Origin: Thalassotalea sp. Sam97
GTDB taxonomy: Bacteria; Pseudomonadota; Gammaproteobacteria; Enterobacterales; Alteromonadaceae
Direction: 5' to 3'
Assembly (NCBI RefSeq): GCF_041379765.1
Contig: NZ_CP166919.1
Span: forward strand, 496,001-560,000
Length of the DNA: 64,000 bases
A model generated the notes under the pieces. That model made no database searches, was not told the origin of the DNA, and saw nothing but the letters and a program-made list of their open reading frames with translations. Numbering within the stretch: position 1 is the stretch's first letter; each line of letters begins with the position of its first letter. Shown piece by piece: positions 37,401 through 44,958 of this stretch. A program made the position numbers and the translations under genes.

Positions 37401-40186
37401 ATGACGGCGAAGATGACTCAAATGTTGCGACAATCACTATCGAGGTAACGCCAGTTAATGATGCACCAGTAGCAATGGATGATTACATCGAAGTGTTACA
37501 ACGCAGTGTCGATAATGACATCGACGTGCTTGCTAATGACAGCGATGTGGACGGCGATGAGTTATCAGTATTATCTGCAAATGCTGAAAACGGTACGGTA
37601 GCCGTTCTTGATGATGGTCAGTTACGTTATACGCCAAATGCATCTTTCTTTGGTGAAGATATCATTACTTATGAGCTTACAGACGGCCATGAAGATGGTA
37701 TTGACATCGGCTTTGTTTACGTCACGGTAATTGAAGTAGAGAATCTACCACCAGTTGCAGTGAAGGATGAATTCACATTGACTTCAAATGCGTCGATTGT
37801 CTTAGATGTATTAGCAAACGATTCAGATCCTGAAAACGATGAGCTTGTCCTTGTTGCCGCATCAACGGCTAATGGCACCGCTGAGATTGTTGATGGCGAA
37901 CTTTGGTTCACGCCAGCTGAAGAGCATTCAGGTGTTTATATTCTTGAATACAGTATCCGTGATAGCGAAAACAATACCGCTAAAGCAGAAGTCGAAGTTT
38001 ATCTTGAAAGCGGTAATGGCCCGTTTATCACTATTCCAGCTGATTTATGTGGCGAAAATATGGTGAATAGTGACGCGCTATATACCCGTGTTGATTTAGG
38101 TGTCGCGACAGCTGTTGATCGCTTTGGTAATGAATTACCTGTGTCGCTAATTGACGGTACCGCCTTATATCCAGCAGGTGTAAATAAGGCATACTGGCAA
38201 GCAACAGACTCAGAAGGCAATACCAGCACTGAGATACAACGTGTTTGTATTATGCCACTGGTATCAATCCAAAAGGATCAAACGTTACTAGAAGGCGAGT
38301 CAGCTACAGTAAGTGTTCACTTAAACGGTCCATCACCGGTGTATCCGTTAGTAATCGGCTATACCGTTGCAGGTGAGGCAAGCGATGAAGACCATAACTT
38401 GGTCAATGGTCAAGTCGTGTTTACTGAAGGCACAACGGCATACATTCCTATTGAAACGTTTATCAATGAAGCAGTTAACGACAATAGGAATGTTGTTATC
38501 AGCCTAAGTGATGAAGCAAACTTAGGTGCAAAATATGTTCATACGCTTACAATTTCTGATGGCAACATTGCCCCAGAAGTTGGTATTACAGTTGAGCAAC
38601 AAGGCGATAAGCGTTTAACAGTATCGCAATCTGGTGGCATCGTTACTTTATACAGTAACCTATACGATCCAAATACCGTTGATATGCACGACTACACATG
38701 GACTTCAGCAAGTGACTTACTTGTGAACTTATCGGCGGCAGATACAGAGTATCAATTTGATCCTGTTGATTTACCTGTGGGCGTTTATGAAGTCGCGCTA
38801 GAAGTTGCTGATAATGGTAGTCCGAGTTTAGCTGATATCGAGACGGTATACATTGAAGTGGTCGCTGAACTTGAGTCGTTTGATGACCTAAGTAAAGATA
38901 GCGATGGCGATCTTATCCCTGATTACCTTGAAGGTTATCAAGATTCTGATGGCGACGGTACACCAGATTATCTTGACCGTATTGCTGAATGTAACGTGCT
39001 GCAAGAAGAAGCGGACGTTCATAACGCATACCTTATTGAAGGTCAGCCTGGTGTTTGTCTTCGTAAAGGTAAATTTACCTTCGGTGGTGAAGCGGGTGGC
39101 GCATTAATCACTGACAACGACTTTGTTGCCAATGACTACGTTGAACTAGAAGAAGACACTGAAGCCATTAATATTGGTGGGACCTTCGACTACATTGCTT
39201 ATGGTTTACCAGAGCAAGGTATGCAATTTGCCATCGCTATTCCACAGCGAAAACCAGTACCTAAGGACGCTGTTTACCGTAAATACCGTGAAGACTTAGG
39301 CTGGGGCTTCTTTATTGAAGATGGCAACAATAGCTTATGGTCATCCAAAGGTGAACCCGGCTATTGTCCGCCTCCAAATGCGAAACCAGACGGCACTGTG
39401 TGGACCCCTGGCTTGACCGAAGGGCACTGGTGTGTACAGCAAATCATAGAAGATGGTGGTGTTAACGACGACGACGATATTAGCAACGGTATTATTGTTG
39501 ATCCGGGTGGAGTAAGCATCATGATCAATAATAACGCTTTACCAGAAGCAAGCGATGATCAACTTACTATGAGTATGAATAGCCAAGCGACCATAGATGT
39601 TATTGCTAACGATACCGATGCTGACGGTGATGCTTTATATATCACAACAATTGACGCGAGTATTGGTGAGGTGCAGCTTGTTGATAATCAGGTTGTGTAC
39701 ACATCACCACATAATTTGGTCGGATTCGTAACGGTTTATTATGGTATTACAGATGATAATGGCGGAACGGATCTCGCACAGATTGATATCGAGATTGTTG
39801 ATAACCGCGCACCAGAGTTGTTGTCAGAGCCTGAAAGTGACGTTGAAGGAAGTGAAAGTGTTGAAACTAACCTTCTTGATGATGTTATCGACCCAGAAGG
39901 TGACGATGTACGCCTGATTGAGGTAGACCACCCTAACGTCTCATTTGCGGAAGACGGCACGGTTGTATTTACACCTGAAGAGGGATTCTCAGGAGAGGTT
40001 GTGATTAATTATGTTGTTGTTGATGAGTACGGCAATCGTACAGAAGGTCAATGGACGATTCATGTTGTGGCTATCAACAAAGTTGAGTCGGTAACCTCGG
40101 GCGGTGGTAGTTTATTCTGGCTACTGTTACTTAACGTCGTTGCTTTGTCGGCTCGATTAACTATGCAATTGAAGCGTAAGGGATAA
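31433..40186 (+). CDS. giant multi-repeat surface protein with GlyGly-CTERM-like anchor
   Basis: About 2917 aa, exported. From the ATG at 31433: signal peptide (1-30, LLVSTVFAKANA), an unassigned N-terminal domain (to ~190), one Big_1-type Ig domain, a cadherin-like domain, seven 103-aa VCBS-type repeats (about 414-1134), two cadherin-like domains, six 100-aa Big_1/invasin-type repeats (about 1320-1920), further cadherin-like and Calx-beta-like domains, a thrombospondin-3/Ca-binding segment (DSDGDLIPDYLEG), a choice-of-anchor-U-like region with GYCPPP and WTPGLTEGHWC (about 2545-2700), two cadherin-like domains, and a C terminus SGGGSLFWLLLL...KRKG. The last resembles GlyGly-CTERM, the signal for type II secretion and rhombosortase processing; no RTX/type I signal is seen. 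Probably an adhesin or surface-layer stalk. The encoded start at 31376 is in frame but lacks signal-peptide character. Confidence 0.88.
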   Translation: MNAVFSLRLILKLFIGFLLVSTVFAKANAATVSVSFNRGIVGEYGATPSHAPTDIKTFKSLGIEQAFLSQVTADDQFFAPQGNDAPMEITFKFTDGREATFNATLNWRNTSNEGFHGFGFVVDPREAVAGSGRDDGVDYTPSSPTQYITYMLQPDYSAQSFVDQVEKQAGGNAANSQTLTELNNYLAMTAIGTATISADPSEIIANGISESNITVQLKDANGNPLVTGGDEVVLTTDKGTLIGAETNRDGSVIANDNLDGTYSAVLTSSTIAEIATITGTRNGELIATNAQVIFTEVTVAPNVAPVAQVATYSTNEDVTLSVTEADGLANYVTDGDANETFTYHLVNGSGGKVTTLTDSNGNIISLTVATGDISFTPTANFNGEVTFPYIANDGDADSNQSTIKIIVNSVNDVPSITNATGSVTEDAAPTLTTSGSISISGGDTGEDQFQAETLTGIYGALNIAANGSWSYSADNAQADIQALTLGQSLTDVFTVTSTDGVTTGTITITINGVNDAPSITNATGSVTEDAAPTLTTSGSISISGGDTGEDQFQAETLTGIYGALNIAANGSWSYSADNAQADIQALTSGQSLTDEFTVTSTDGVTTGTITITINGVDDAPSITNATGSVTEDAAATLTTSGSISISGGDTGEDQFQAETLTGIYGTLNIAANGSWSYSADNAQADIQALTSGQSLTDEFTVTSTDGVTTGTITITINGVDDAPSITNATGSVTEDAAATLTTSGSISISGGDTGEDQFQAETLTGIYGTLNIAANGSWSYSADNAQADIQALTLGQSLTDVFTVTSTDGVTTGTITITINGVDDAPSITNATGSVTEDAAPTLTTSGSISISGGDTGEDQFQAETLTGIYGALNIAANGSWSYSADNAQADIQPLTSGQSLTDVFTVTSTDGVTTGTITITINGVNDAPSITNATGSVTEDAAPTLTTSGSISISGGDTGEDQFQAETLTGIYGALNIAANGSWSYSADNAQADIQALTSGQSLTDVFTVTSTDGVTTGTITITINGVDDAPSITNATGSVTEDAAATLTTSGSISISGGDTGEDQFQAETLTGIYGTLNIAANGSWSYSADNAQADIQALTSGQSLTDEFTVTSTDGVTTGTITITINGVDDAPIAYNQTVKATEETSVAITLTATDADESDVLTYSVVTKPVNGALDVKGAEVTYTPNADFVGKDTFTFKANDGAEDSNVATITIDVSNINDAPVADDKTITDAKENSAYDITLTGRDIEDGTNVTFEIVTQPANGKVVLEGDVATYTPNKGYSGPDSFTYKAKDAQGLLSKVEATVSINVNDIVPSPDKSTIKVSEETITADGQSTSIVTVQLVDANGNNFSSGGDTVTLVTDKGTLSNVNDNGDGTYTATLTSSTNAGTATITATVNGSVMTSNPEVIFVVGAASADKSTIKVSEETITADGQSTSIVTIQLVDANGNKLSSGGDTVTLVTDKGTLSNVIDNGDGTYTATLTSSKEAGKASITATINGAEKADKAEVTFEVGAASAEKSTIKVSEETITADGQSTSIIIVQLVDANGNKLSSGGDTVTLVTDKGTLSNVIDNGDGTYTATLTSSTEAGKASITATINGAEKADKAEVTFEVGAASADKSTIKVSEETITADGKSTSTVTVQLIDANGNKLTSGGDTVILATDKGWLSDVKDNGDGTYTATLTSSVEAGKATITATINAVVMIEKPVVNFVAGAAVADKSTISVSKEKITADGKSTSTVTVQLVDANGNKLTAGGDTVTLVTDKGTLSDVKDNGDGTYTATLTSATEAGKATITATVNTVEMSNKPEVIFEVGAASAQTSTITVSETEIDADGTSTSVITVQLVDEHGNKLTAGGDTVTLVTDRGTITEVIDNGDGTYTAILTSATEAGTATITATVNEDVMANKAVVKFIELPNNAPEANAQNLETLEDGALEIILTASDIDEGDALTYSVVAQPENGTLTGSGESLTYTPEADFTGKDSFTFKANDGEDDSNVATITIEVTPVNDAPVAMDDYIEVLQRSVDNDIDVLANDSDVDGDELSVLSANAENGTVAVLDDGQLRYTPNASFFGEDIITYELTDGHEDGIDIGFVYVTVIEVENLPPVAVKDEFTLTSNASIVLDVLANDSDPENDELVLVAASTANGTAEIVDGELWFTPAEEHSGVYILEYSIRDSENNTAKAEVEVYLESGNGPFITIPADLCGENMVNSDALYTRVDLGVATAVDRFGNELPVSLIDGTALYPAGVNKAYWQATDSEGNTSTEIQRVCIMPLVSIQKDQTLLEGESATVSVHLNGPSPVYPLVIGYTVAGEASDEDHNLVNGQVVFTEGTTAYIPIETFINEAVNDNRNVVISLSDEANLGAKYVHTLTISDGNIAPEVGITVEQQGDKRLTVSQSGGIVTLYSNLYDPNTVDMHDYTWTSASDLLVNLSAADTEYQFDPVDLPVGVYEVALEVADNGSPSLADIETVYIEVVAELESFDDLSKDSDGDLIPDYLEGYQDSDGDGTPDYLDRIAECNVLQEEADVHNAYLIEGQPGVCLRKGKFTFGGEAGGALITDNDFVANDYVELEEDTEAINIGGTFDYIAYGLPEQGMQFAIAIPQRKPVPKDAVYRKYREDLGWGFFIEDGNNSLWSSKGEPGYCPPPNAKPDGTVWTPGLTEGHWCVQQIIEDGGVNDDDDISNGIIVDPGGVSIMINNNALPEASDDQLTMSMNSQATIDVIANDTDADGDALYITTIDASIGEVQLVDNQVVYTSPHNLVGFVTVYYGITDDNGGTDLAQIDIEIVDNRAPELLSEPESDVEGSESVETNLLDDVIDPEGDDVRLIEVDHPNVSFAEDGTVVFTPEEGFSGEVVINYVVVDEYGNRTEGQWTIHVVAINKVESVTSGGGSLFWLLLLNVVALSARLTMQLKRKG
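32672..34834 (+). repeat. seven tandem 309-bp VCBS-type repeats
   Basis: Unit starts at 32672, 32981, 33290, 33599, 33908, 34217 and 34526, exactly 309 bp apart (103 codons). Units begin with the codons for PSITNATGSVTEDAA and end at TITINGV(N/D)DA. Nucleotide identity is very high, and variants (AAPTLT/AAATLT, YGALNI/YGTLNI, LGQSLTDVF/SGQSLTDEF) are shuffled between units. The region is prone to collapse in short-read assemblies. Confidence 0.95.
35391..37190 (+). repeat. six tandem 300-bp Big_1-type repeats
   Basis: Units start at 35391, 35691, 35991, 36291, 36591 and 36891, exactly 300 bp apart (100 codons). Each encodes DKSTIKVSEETITADGQST-like, VQLVDANGNKL..GGDTVTL and DNGDGTYTATLTS segments. 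Units 2 and 3 are nearly identical at nucleotide level; units 4-6 are progressively more diverged. Confidence 0.93.
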
Positions 40187-40189
40187 GAA

Positions 40190-41395
40190 ATGCACTTCAA
40201 CTTAAAAATTACCTTAATTGCGGCAACACTAATGTGTGTTGCTGCTAGTAACTCTGCATTAGCGCAGACAACACATTGCACAAACTCTGAAAGTAGTAAT
40301 CAGTGCGGTAAGCTAAAAGGTTGGTATATCGGTTCAGAGTTCAACTACAACAATACCAACTTAAGCTCAGCGGATGTCGAGGAATATTACGATGCTAACG
40401 GCATTACTGCTGATGCCATTAGCTTTGATAAATCTGATTTTGGCTACAAAGTATTTGCCGGTTATAAGTTTGATTCATTGTGGTCTGTCGAAGGCGGTTA
40501 TTTAGATATTGGCGATCGTCAATTACGCTTTTATGGTGAATATACTGATCAACAAACCTTCTATGATACCGCGGAGGATATTTATCCTGAATCGGGTAAA
40601 GGCTTATTTATATCTGTTTTAGCATCGTATGCTTTATTTGAAAACATCGATATTGCGGGCAAACTTGGTGTATTTAATTGGCAAGGTAAGTTTGCAACGT
40701 CTGAGTTTAGTACTCAGGTAGGTAGTAGTGAAGTATCGGGTACTGATATTTTTTACGGCGCGGAAATTAACTATCAACTAAACCACGATTGGCAGCTATA
40801 CGCAGCCGCAAATAATTTCCATTTAAACCGCGATACCAACCAACAGCTAGCCGTTGGTGTTCGTTATTTCTTTGGTGTTGCACAAGAGCCAGAGATTATT
40901 GCACCAGTCGTTGAACCACCGAAAGATACTGATCAAGATGGCGTTATTGACCCTATAGATCAATGTCCAGGTAGTGATATTCGTTATATCGTTGATGAGC
41001 TAGGTTGTACAATTATGGAAGAGCGTCGTGAGCAGTTTAAGTTAGTCATATTATATGCTAACGATAGTGCCTTAATTGATGAGTCTTATAACGAGAAAAT
41101 TAACGATTTAGCCGAGTTTATCAAAACCTACAATGTGAAACAGCTAACCGTATACGGCCACACCTCGGCACCTGGTAGTCGCTCATATAACCAAGCGCTA
41201 TCGGAGCGTCGTGCGCAATCTGTTGCTGAAGCACTACATAGTCAATTTGGCATCGCAAAAGACGTTATTAAGCCTATCGGTCGTGGTGAAAATGACTTAA
41301 TTGACGAAGGTGATAATGAGCAAGCTCATACACTTAACCGACGTATCGAGTTAACCATAAACGAAATTTTAGTGTTGCCTGTAGCTAAACAATAA
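40190..41395 (+). CDS. OmpA-family outer-membrane protein
   Basis: 401 aa: signal peptide (about 1-26, SNSALA/Q), N-terminal 8-strand-type barrel (about 40-225), a thrombospondin type 3-like calcium linker (DTDQDGVIDPIDQCPGSD), and a C-terminal OmpA peptidoglycan-binding domain (about 285-395) with TVYGHTSAPGSRSYNQALSE and RRAQSVAEAL. It starts three bases after the giant surface-protein gene, so the two are cotranscribed. A role in anchoring or tethering the giant protein to the envelope is inference. Confidence 0.92.
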   Translation: MHFNLKITLIAATLMCVAASNSALAQTTHCTNSESSNQCGKLKGWYIGSEFNYNNTNLSSADVEEYYDANGITADAISFDKSDFGYKVFAGYKFDSLWSVEGGYLDIGDRQLRFYGEYTDQQTFYDTAEDIYPESGKGLFISVLASYALFENIDIAGKLGVFNWQGKFATSEFSTQVGSSEVSGTDIFYGAEINYQLNHDWQLYAAANNFHLNRDTNQQLAVGVRYFFGVAQEPEIIAPVVEPPKDTDQDGVIDPIDQCPGSDIRYIVDELGCTIMEERREQFKLVILYANDSALIDESYNEKINDLAEFIKTYNVKQLTVYGHTSAPGSRSYNQALSERRAQSVAEALHSQFGIAKDVIKPIGRGENDLIDEGDNEQAHTLNRRIELTINEILVLPVAKQ

Positions 41396-41791
41396 CAATT
41401 TAGTTTCAGCAGGAGGACGCAGCAGAACTGTTCCTCGCCGTTATATTCAAAAGCCACCGATTAATCAGGTGGCTTTTATGTTTTTAGGCCTATGGGGGAA
41501 TATCATTTACTTTGCTAGCACGTATTAAAATAAGCGATTAAGTAATACCAACATTCCATATACAATGCCAATGGTTGTTATCGGAAAATGGCTTGTTAAA
41601 TATTGTTTGTTCACTTCTAATAATGCTTTTCCTGACAAATGTTCGGTGCTAAACTGAGCTTCTTCGGTTGAATTTGAAACACTATTTCAATTCACATATA
41701 GATACAGCGTTATCGCAAGCGTAGCTCGTTTTTCAAACGTCAACGGCGAGCTATTTAATGAGTAAATGTAAATTTTAACAGGACTTTTCAC
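41396..41791. other. intergenic region ompA-like/ssb
   Basis: 396 bp. It starts with the terminator of the giant-gene operon (41449-41477). The rest is AT-rich and must contain the ssb promoter. An imperfect inverted repeat (ATACCAACATT / AATGGTTGTTAT) spans about 41545-41580. No uvrA gene, the usual divergent ssb neighbour, is found. Confidence 0.5.
41449..41477 (+). terminator. rho-independent terminator after OmpA-family gene
   Basis: AAAAGCCACC / GGTGGCTTTT arms around a GATTAATCA loop, followed by T-rich sequence. Confidence 0.85.
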
Positions 41792-42475
41792 ATGGCCAGT
41801 CGTGGTGTAAATAAAGTAATTATTGTTGGTAACTTAGGGCAAGATCCTGAGGTACGTTTTTTCCCAAATGGTGGTGCTGTTTGTAACGTAACAGTGGCAA
41901 CTTCTGAAAGTTGGAAAGATAAGCAAACTGGTGAGCAGAAAGAGCTTACCGAATGGCACCGTATCGTATTTAATGGTCGTCTAGCTGAAATTGCTGGTGA
42001 ATACTTGAAAAAAGGCTCAAAGGTTTACATTGAAGGTAGCTTGCGCACCCGTAAATGGCAAAATCAGCAAGGCCAAGATCAGTACACCACAGAAATCCGT
42101 GCTAATGAAATGCAAATGCTAGACTCTCGTGGCGCAGGCATGAATGCCGGTGGTAGTCAGCAGTTTGGTAATGCCGGTGCTGCAGCTGGTGGTTTCGGGG
42201 CGAGTCAAGGTGGTTTCAATAACCAACAGTCTCAACCACAAATGCAACAAGGTGGCTACCAACAAGGCGGTCAATCTAACCAAGGTGGCTTTGGCGGTAA
42301 CTCAGGTGGTTATCAGCAAGGTGGTCAATCTAATCAAGGTGGTTTCGGCGGTCAACAACAAAGCGGTTTTGGTGGTCAGCAAGCAAGCTCGCAACCAGCG
42401 CAACAGCCTAGCCAACAAGCTAAGGTTAACCCACAAGAACCATCAATGGACTTTGATGACGATATTCCGTTCTAA
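41792..42475 (+). CDS. ssb: single-stranded DNA-binding protein SSB
   Basis: Tetrameric ssDNA-binding protein of replication, recombination and repair. 227 aa: OB-fold (about 1-110; GVNKVIIVGNLGQDPEVR, WHRIVFNGRLAEIAGEYLKKG), a long Gly/Gln-rich disordered linker (about 112-215), and the conserved acidic partner-binding tip DFDDDIPF. The linker is longer than in E. coli SSB (178 aa) and contains a duplicated 16-residue block. AGGAC precedes the ATG. Confidence 0.97.
   Translation: MASRGVNKVIIVGNLGQDPEVRFFPNGGAVCNVTVATSESWKDKQTGEQKELTEWHRIVFNGRLAEIAGEYLKKGSKVYIEGSLRTRKWQNQQGQDQYTTEIRANEMQMLDSRGAGMNAGGSQQFGNAGAAAGGFGASQGGFNNQQSQPQMQQGGYQQGGQSNQGGFGGNSGGYQQGGQSNQGGFGGQQQSGFGGQQASSQPAQQPSQQAKVNPQEPSMDFDDDIPF
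42251..42352 (+). repeat. duplicated 48-bp block in the ssb linker
   Basis: Two 48-bp copies (42251-42298 and 42305-42352) both encode GGYQQGGQSNQGGFGG, differing only at silent positions and separated by six bases. It lengthens the disordered linker without changing frame. Confidence 0.85.
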
Positions 42476-42507
42476 GATCCAAGAAATTTAAAACGTCTTA
42501 TGTACGT

Positions 42508-42537
42508 AAAAAAGCCCTGACTGTTCAGGGCTTTTTT
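42508..42537 (+). terminator. rho-independent terminator after ssb
   Basis: AAAAAAGCCCTGA / TCAGGGCTTTTTT hairpin with a short CTGT loop. Confidence 0.92.
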
Positions 42538-42705
42538 GTATCTGGCTGTTTATCTTAGAGCAATAAAGAGTAGCTTAAGGTTACTGCAAAACTTAATTGT
42601 TGAGGGCTGTCACATTTGCTTACAAGCTAGATTTGGGTGAACTAGTAATAACCCCAAAATATAGTTAGAGTTATGCTTTAAACTATTAATAAAAGAGAAT
42701 AAATT

Positions 42706-44022
42706 TTGAAAATTTTTTGGTCGCTTTTGTTGTTATGTTTATCTACATCAACTTGGGCTCGCAATGAGTCAAAGGTTGATATTTCCATTGTGAAGTCTAA
42801 AGACGGTAAGTGGACATTAACATATCAAACACTCGAGCCTGCATCGCGCCTGAGCTTTATTCGAAACCCCGATGATTCTCGAATTGAGCGGTGGCAACCG
42901 AAAACCTCAGATTTTGAGATGGTTGTTATTGAAAGCCAGGAGTTTTTGGTTAAAAAAGATGGTTCCAGTTTTACAAAAGTGAGTTTAGAGTTAACGCCAA
43001 CATACAAGCACCTTAGTAAAGACTATGCACCGTTTTCACCGTATTCAGATGGCGGTACATTAATATACACTGGCCGCTTATTTGCCTGTGTGGAACGTTG
43101 TGGGGTTGATGTTAATCAGTGGCATTTTTCACTGCAAGCACCTGAGGGTGAACATATTATCGTTGCGGGTAAGGTGCATACAGGAACGGTGAACTGGGTA
43201 GATAGTAATGATGGCATGAATGTCTATGTTGGTTCTCAACATCCGATCGTTACAGACAATGTGATTGCAGTTATTGATCGTGGGTTACCTGAGAGGATAA
43301 AGCTTTCATTAGACGCAGATATTCCCAAATTAATGAATTATTTCGAAAACAAGTTAGGAAAACTTGAAGGAGAGAAACCAACCTTATTTGCATCATATGC
43401 CAATATTAACGGAAGCTCATCTCAAGGTGGTACCTTGCCAAATCAGATTTTCATGCATTGGAATTTAAAAAACCTAGATAAAAAAGTTAACGATCATACC
43501 TTCATTAATGACACGATTTGGTTTTTTGCGCATGAAGTCGCTCATTTATACCAAAGAAGTAGCAAGAGTGAACTTTATGGAGAGGTATCTGAATCATGGC
43601 TTCACGAAGGTCATGCAGATTGGTTGGCTGCATTGGCTCTACTAGAACTGTACCCTAACACTGATGCATACGTTAGCGACAAAGTCGACAGATTTAGAGC
43701 GCACTGCGCTAAAGGATTAGCCGATTTTCCACTGGCTAAGGCCGCCGATAAGGGACGCTTTGATTTATATTATACCTGCGGATTGCTTATTCATCAGGCT
43801 ATTGATTTAGCATTGAAAAAAGACAGTAATGAAGATATTTATTCTTTATGGGTAGCGTTTCGTAAGCAGGTTGAGCAGGGTGACCTTAAAGGTAGAGAAA
43901 CATTTTTAGTTCAGGCTGAACAGTGGACGTCGGCAGATCTTATGAATAGAATCAAGCAGCTAATAGATACGAAGGTTACTCGTCCTGAGGATATACTTAA
44001 TCAACTCAACATTACACAGTAG
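42706..44022 (+). CDS. exported M1-like zinc metallopeptidase-family protein
   Basis: 438 aa with a signal peptide (1-18, LSTSTWA/R). A gluzincin-type site is visible: HEVAH (276-280) with the third ligand probably E301 in SWLHEGHADW, a spacing of 20 residues rather than the 18 of classical M1 aminopeptidases (WLNEG). The N-terminal half is beta-rich and has cysteines in FACVERCGVD. Substrate is unknown. The start codon is TTG (42706), chosen because the signal peptide begins there and AAGAGAA precedes it. Not part of an obvious operon. Confidence 0.75.
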   Translation: MKIFWSLLLLCLSTSTWARNESKVDISIVKSKDGKWTLTYQTLEPASRLSFIRNPDDSRIERWQPKTSDFEMVVIESQEFLVKKDGSSFTKVSLELTPTYKHLSKDYAPFSPYSDGGTLIYTGRLFACVERCGVDVNQWHFSLQAPEGEHIIVAGKVHTGTVNWVDSNDGMNVYVGSQHPIVTDNVIAVIDRGLPERIKLSLDADIPKLMNYFENKLGKLEGEKPTLFASYANINGSSSQGGTLPNQIFMHWNLKNLDKKVNDHTFINDTIWFFAHEVAHLYQRSSKSELYGEVSESWLHEGHADWLAALALLELYPNTDAYVSDKVDRFRAHCAKGLADFPLAKAADKGRFDLYYTCGLLIHQAIDLALKKDSNEDIYSLWVAFRKQVEQGDLKGRETFLVQAEQWTSADLMNRIKQLIDTKVTRPEDILNQLNITQ

Positions 44023-44074
44023 TAACACGCCGAATGATCTTGACGTATTCAAGAGTTGATTCATCCCTTATAGA

Positions 44075-44107
44075 ACACAAAACCCAGTCTAATGCTGGGT
44101 TTTGTGT
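44075..44107. terminator. bidirectional terminator between peptidase and nitroreductase genes
   Basis: Perfect 13-bp arms ACACAAAACCCAG (44075-44087) and CTGGGTTTTGTGT (44095-44107); A-rich on one side and T-rich on the other, between two convergent genes. Confidence 0.85.
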
Positions 44108-44152
44108 GTGTATATCAGCATAGATACACGGCGATGGCGAACACCATGCTGA

Positions 44153-44809
44153 TCATAATATCTTAATGATCATATCTTTATTTAAGCGAGATTTGGGTAG
44201 GGCAGCATTATAATCTTCGGCTTGGTCATGATAGCCCATCGCCAAGGCAACATCACAAACATAGCCATCTAGTTCATCTGCAAATACTTGACTAATTAAG
44301 TCGCTATCAATACCTTCCATTGTCGTTGAGTCAATTTTTAAGCGTGCTAAGGTGTGCAAGCAATTGCCAAGAGCAATATAGGTTTGAGCTTTAGTCCATG
44401 CTGAGGTATTACCTTGCTCATCCATATTAAGTTCAACAAAGGCAAAGGCCGCAAATGCAGCGTCTTTATCCTCCGCAGGGAGTCGGCCATCGGCAATACT
44501 TTGTTCAATGACATTGGCAAAGTCATCTCTTGAATATTTGGGGTTATGAGCAAAGAGAATGATATGCGATGCCGTCATTACATGCGGTTGGTTAAATTGA
44601 AATAGGTTGGCAAATGTCGAATCTAGGCGATGTTTGGCATTATCGCTCTCGATAACTATAAACTTCCATGGCTGCGAATTAATAGAAGAGGCACTTAGCC
44701 TGAGTGCTTCGAGAATAACATCTAAATCTTGTTGAGAGATACGTTTGCTGCTGTCATAGCGTTTTGCTGTATAGCGTTGCTCAAGGTCGCGAATAATGGC
44801 ATGTGTCAT
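44153..44809 (-). CDS. nitroreductase-family NAD(P)H oxidoreductase (NfsB-like)
   Basis: FMN-dependent reductase, 218 aa. Family features: the RYTAKRYD start, LRLSASSINSQPWKFIVIES for FMN binding, and the C-terminal VALAMGYHDQAEDYN. Similar to E. coli NfsB/DrgA proteins that reduce quinones and nitro compounds. GAGGAT precedes the ATG. It follows kynA on the same strand with a 149-bp gap; whether it belongs to the tryptophan operon is uncertain. Confidence 0.9.
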   Translation of the reverse strand: MTHAIIRDLEQRYTAKRYDSSKRISQQDLDVILEALRLSASSINSQPWKFIVIESDNAKHRLDSTFANLFQFNQPHVMTASHIILFAHNPKYSRDDFANVIEQSIADGRLPAEDKDAAFAAFAFVELNMDEQGNTSAWTKAQTYIALGNCLHTLARLKIDSTTMEGIDSDLISQVFADELDGYVCDVALAMGYHDQAEDYNAALPKSRLNKDMIIKIL

Positions 44810-44958
44810 AGCTATCCTCTGTGAGTCATCATTTTTCAGTGCTGATGCTATGAAACTATAGTTGCTTTTTGGGCTAATCGCTCGCAGACGCTTATCATTA
44901 AGTTAGTAAAGTAGACTAAGGATTAAAAATAAGCGTGAACACATCACTTTTTCGCTAT

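Noticed and set aside
30838..41395. Giant gene as a genomic island integrated at tRNA-Phe
   Set aside because: No integrase and no repeat of the tRNA 3' end were seen downstream; the tRNA has its own intact terminator.
41396..41791. uvrA and SOS box next to ssb
   Set aside because: uvrA is not present, and I could not find a convincing LexA site by eye.
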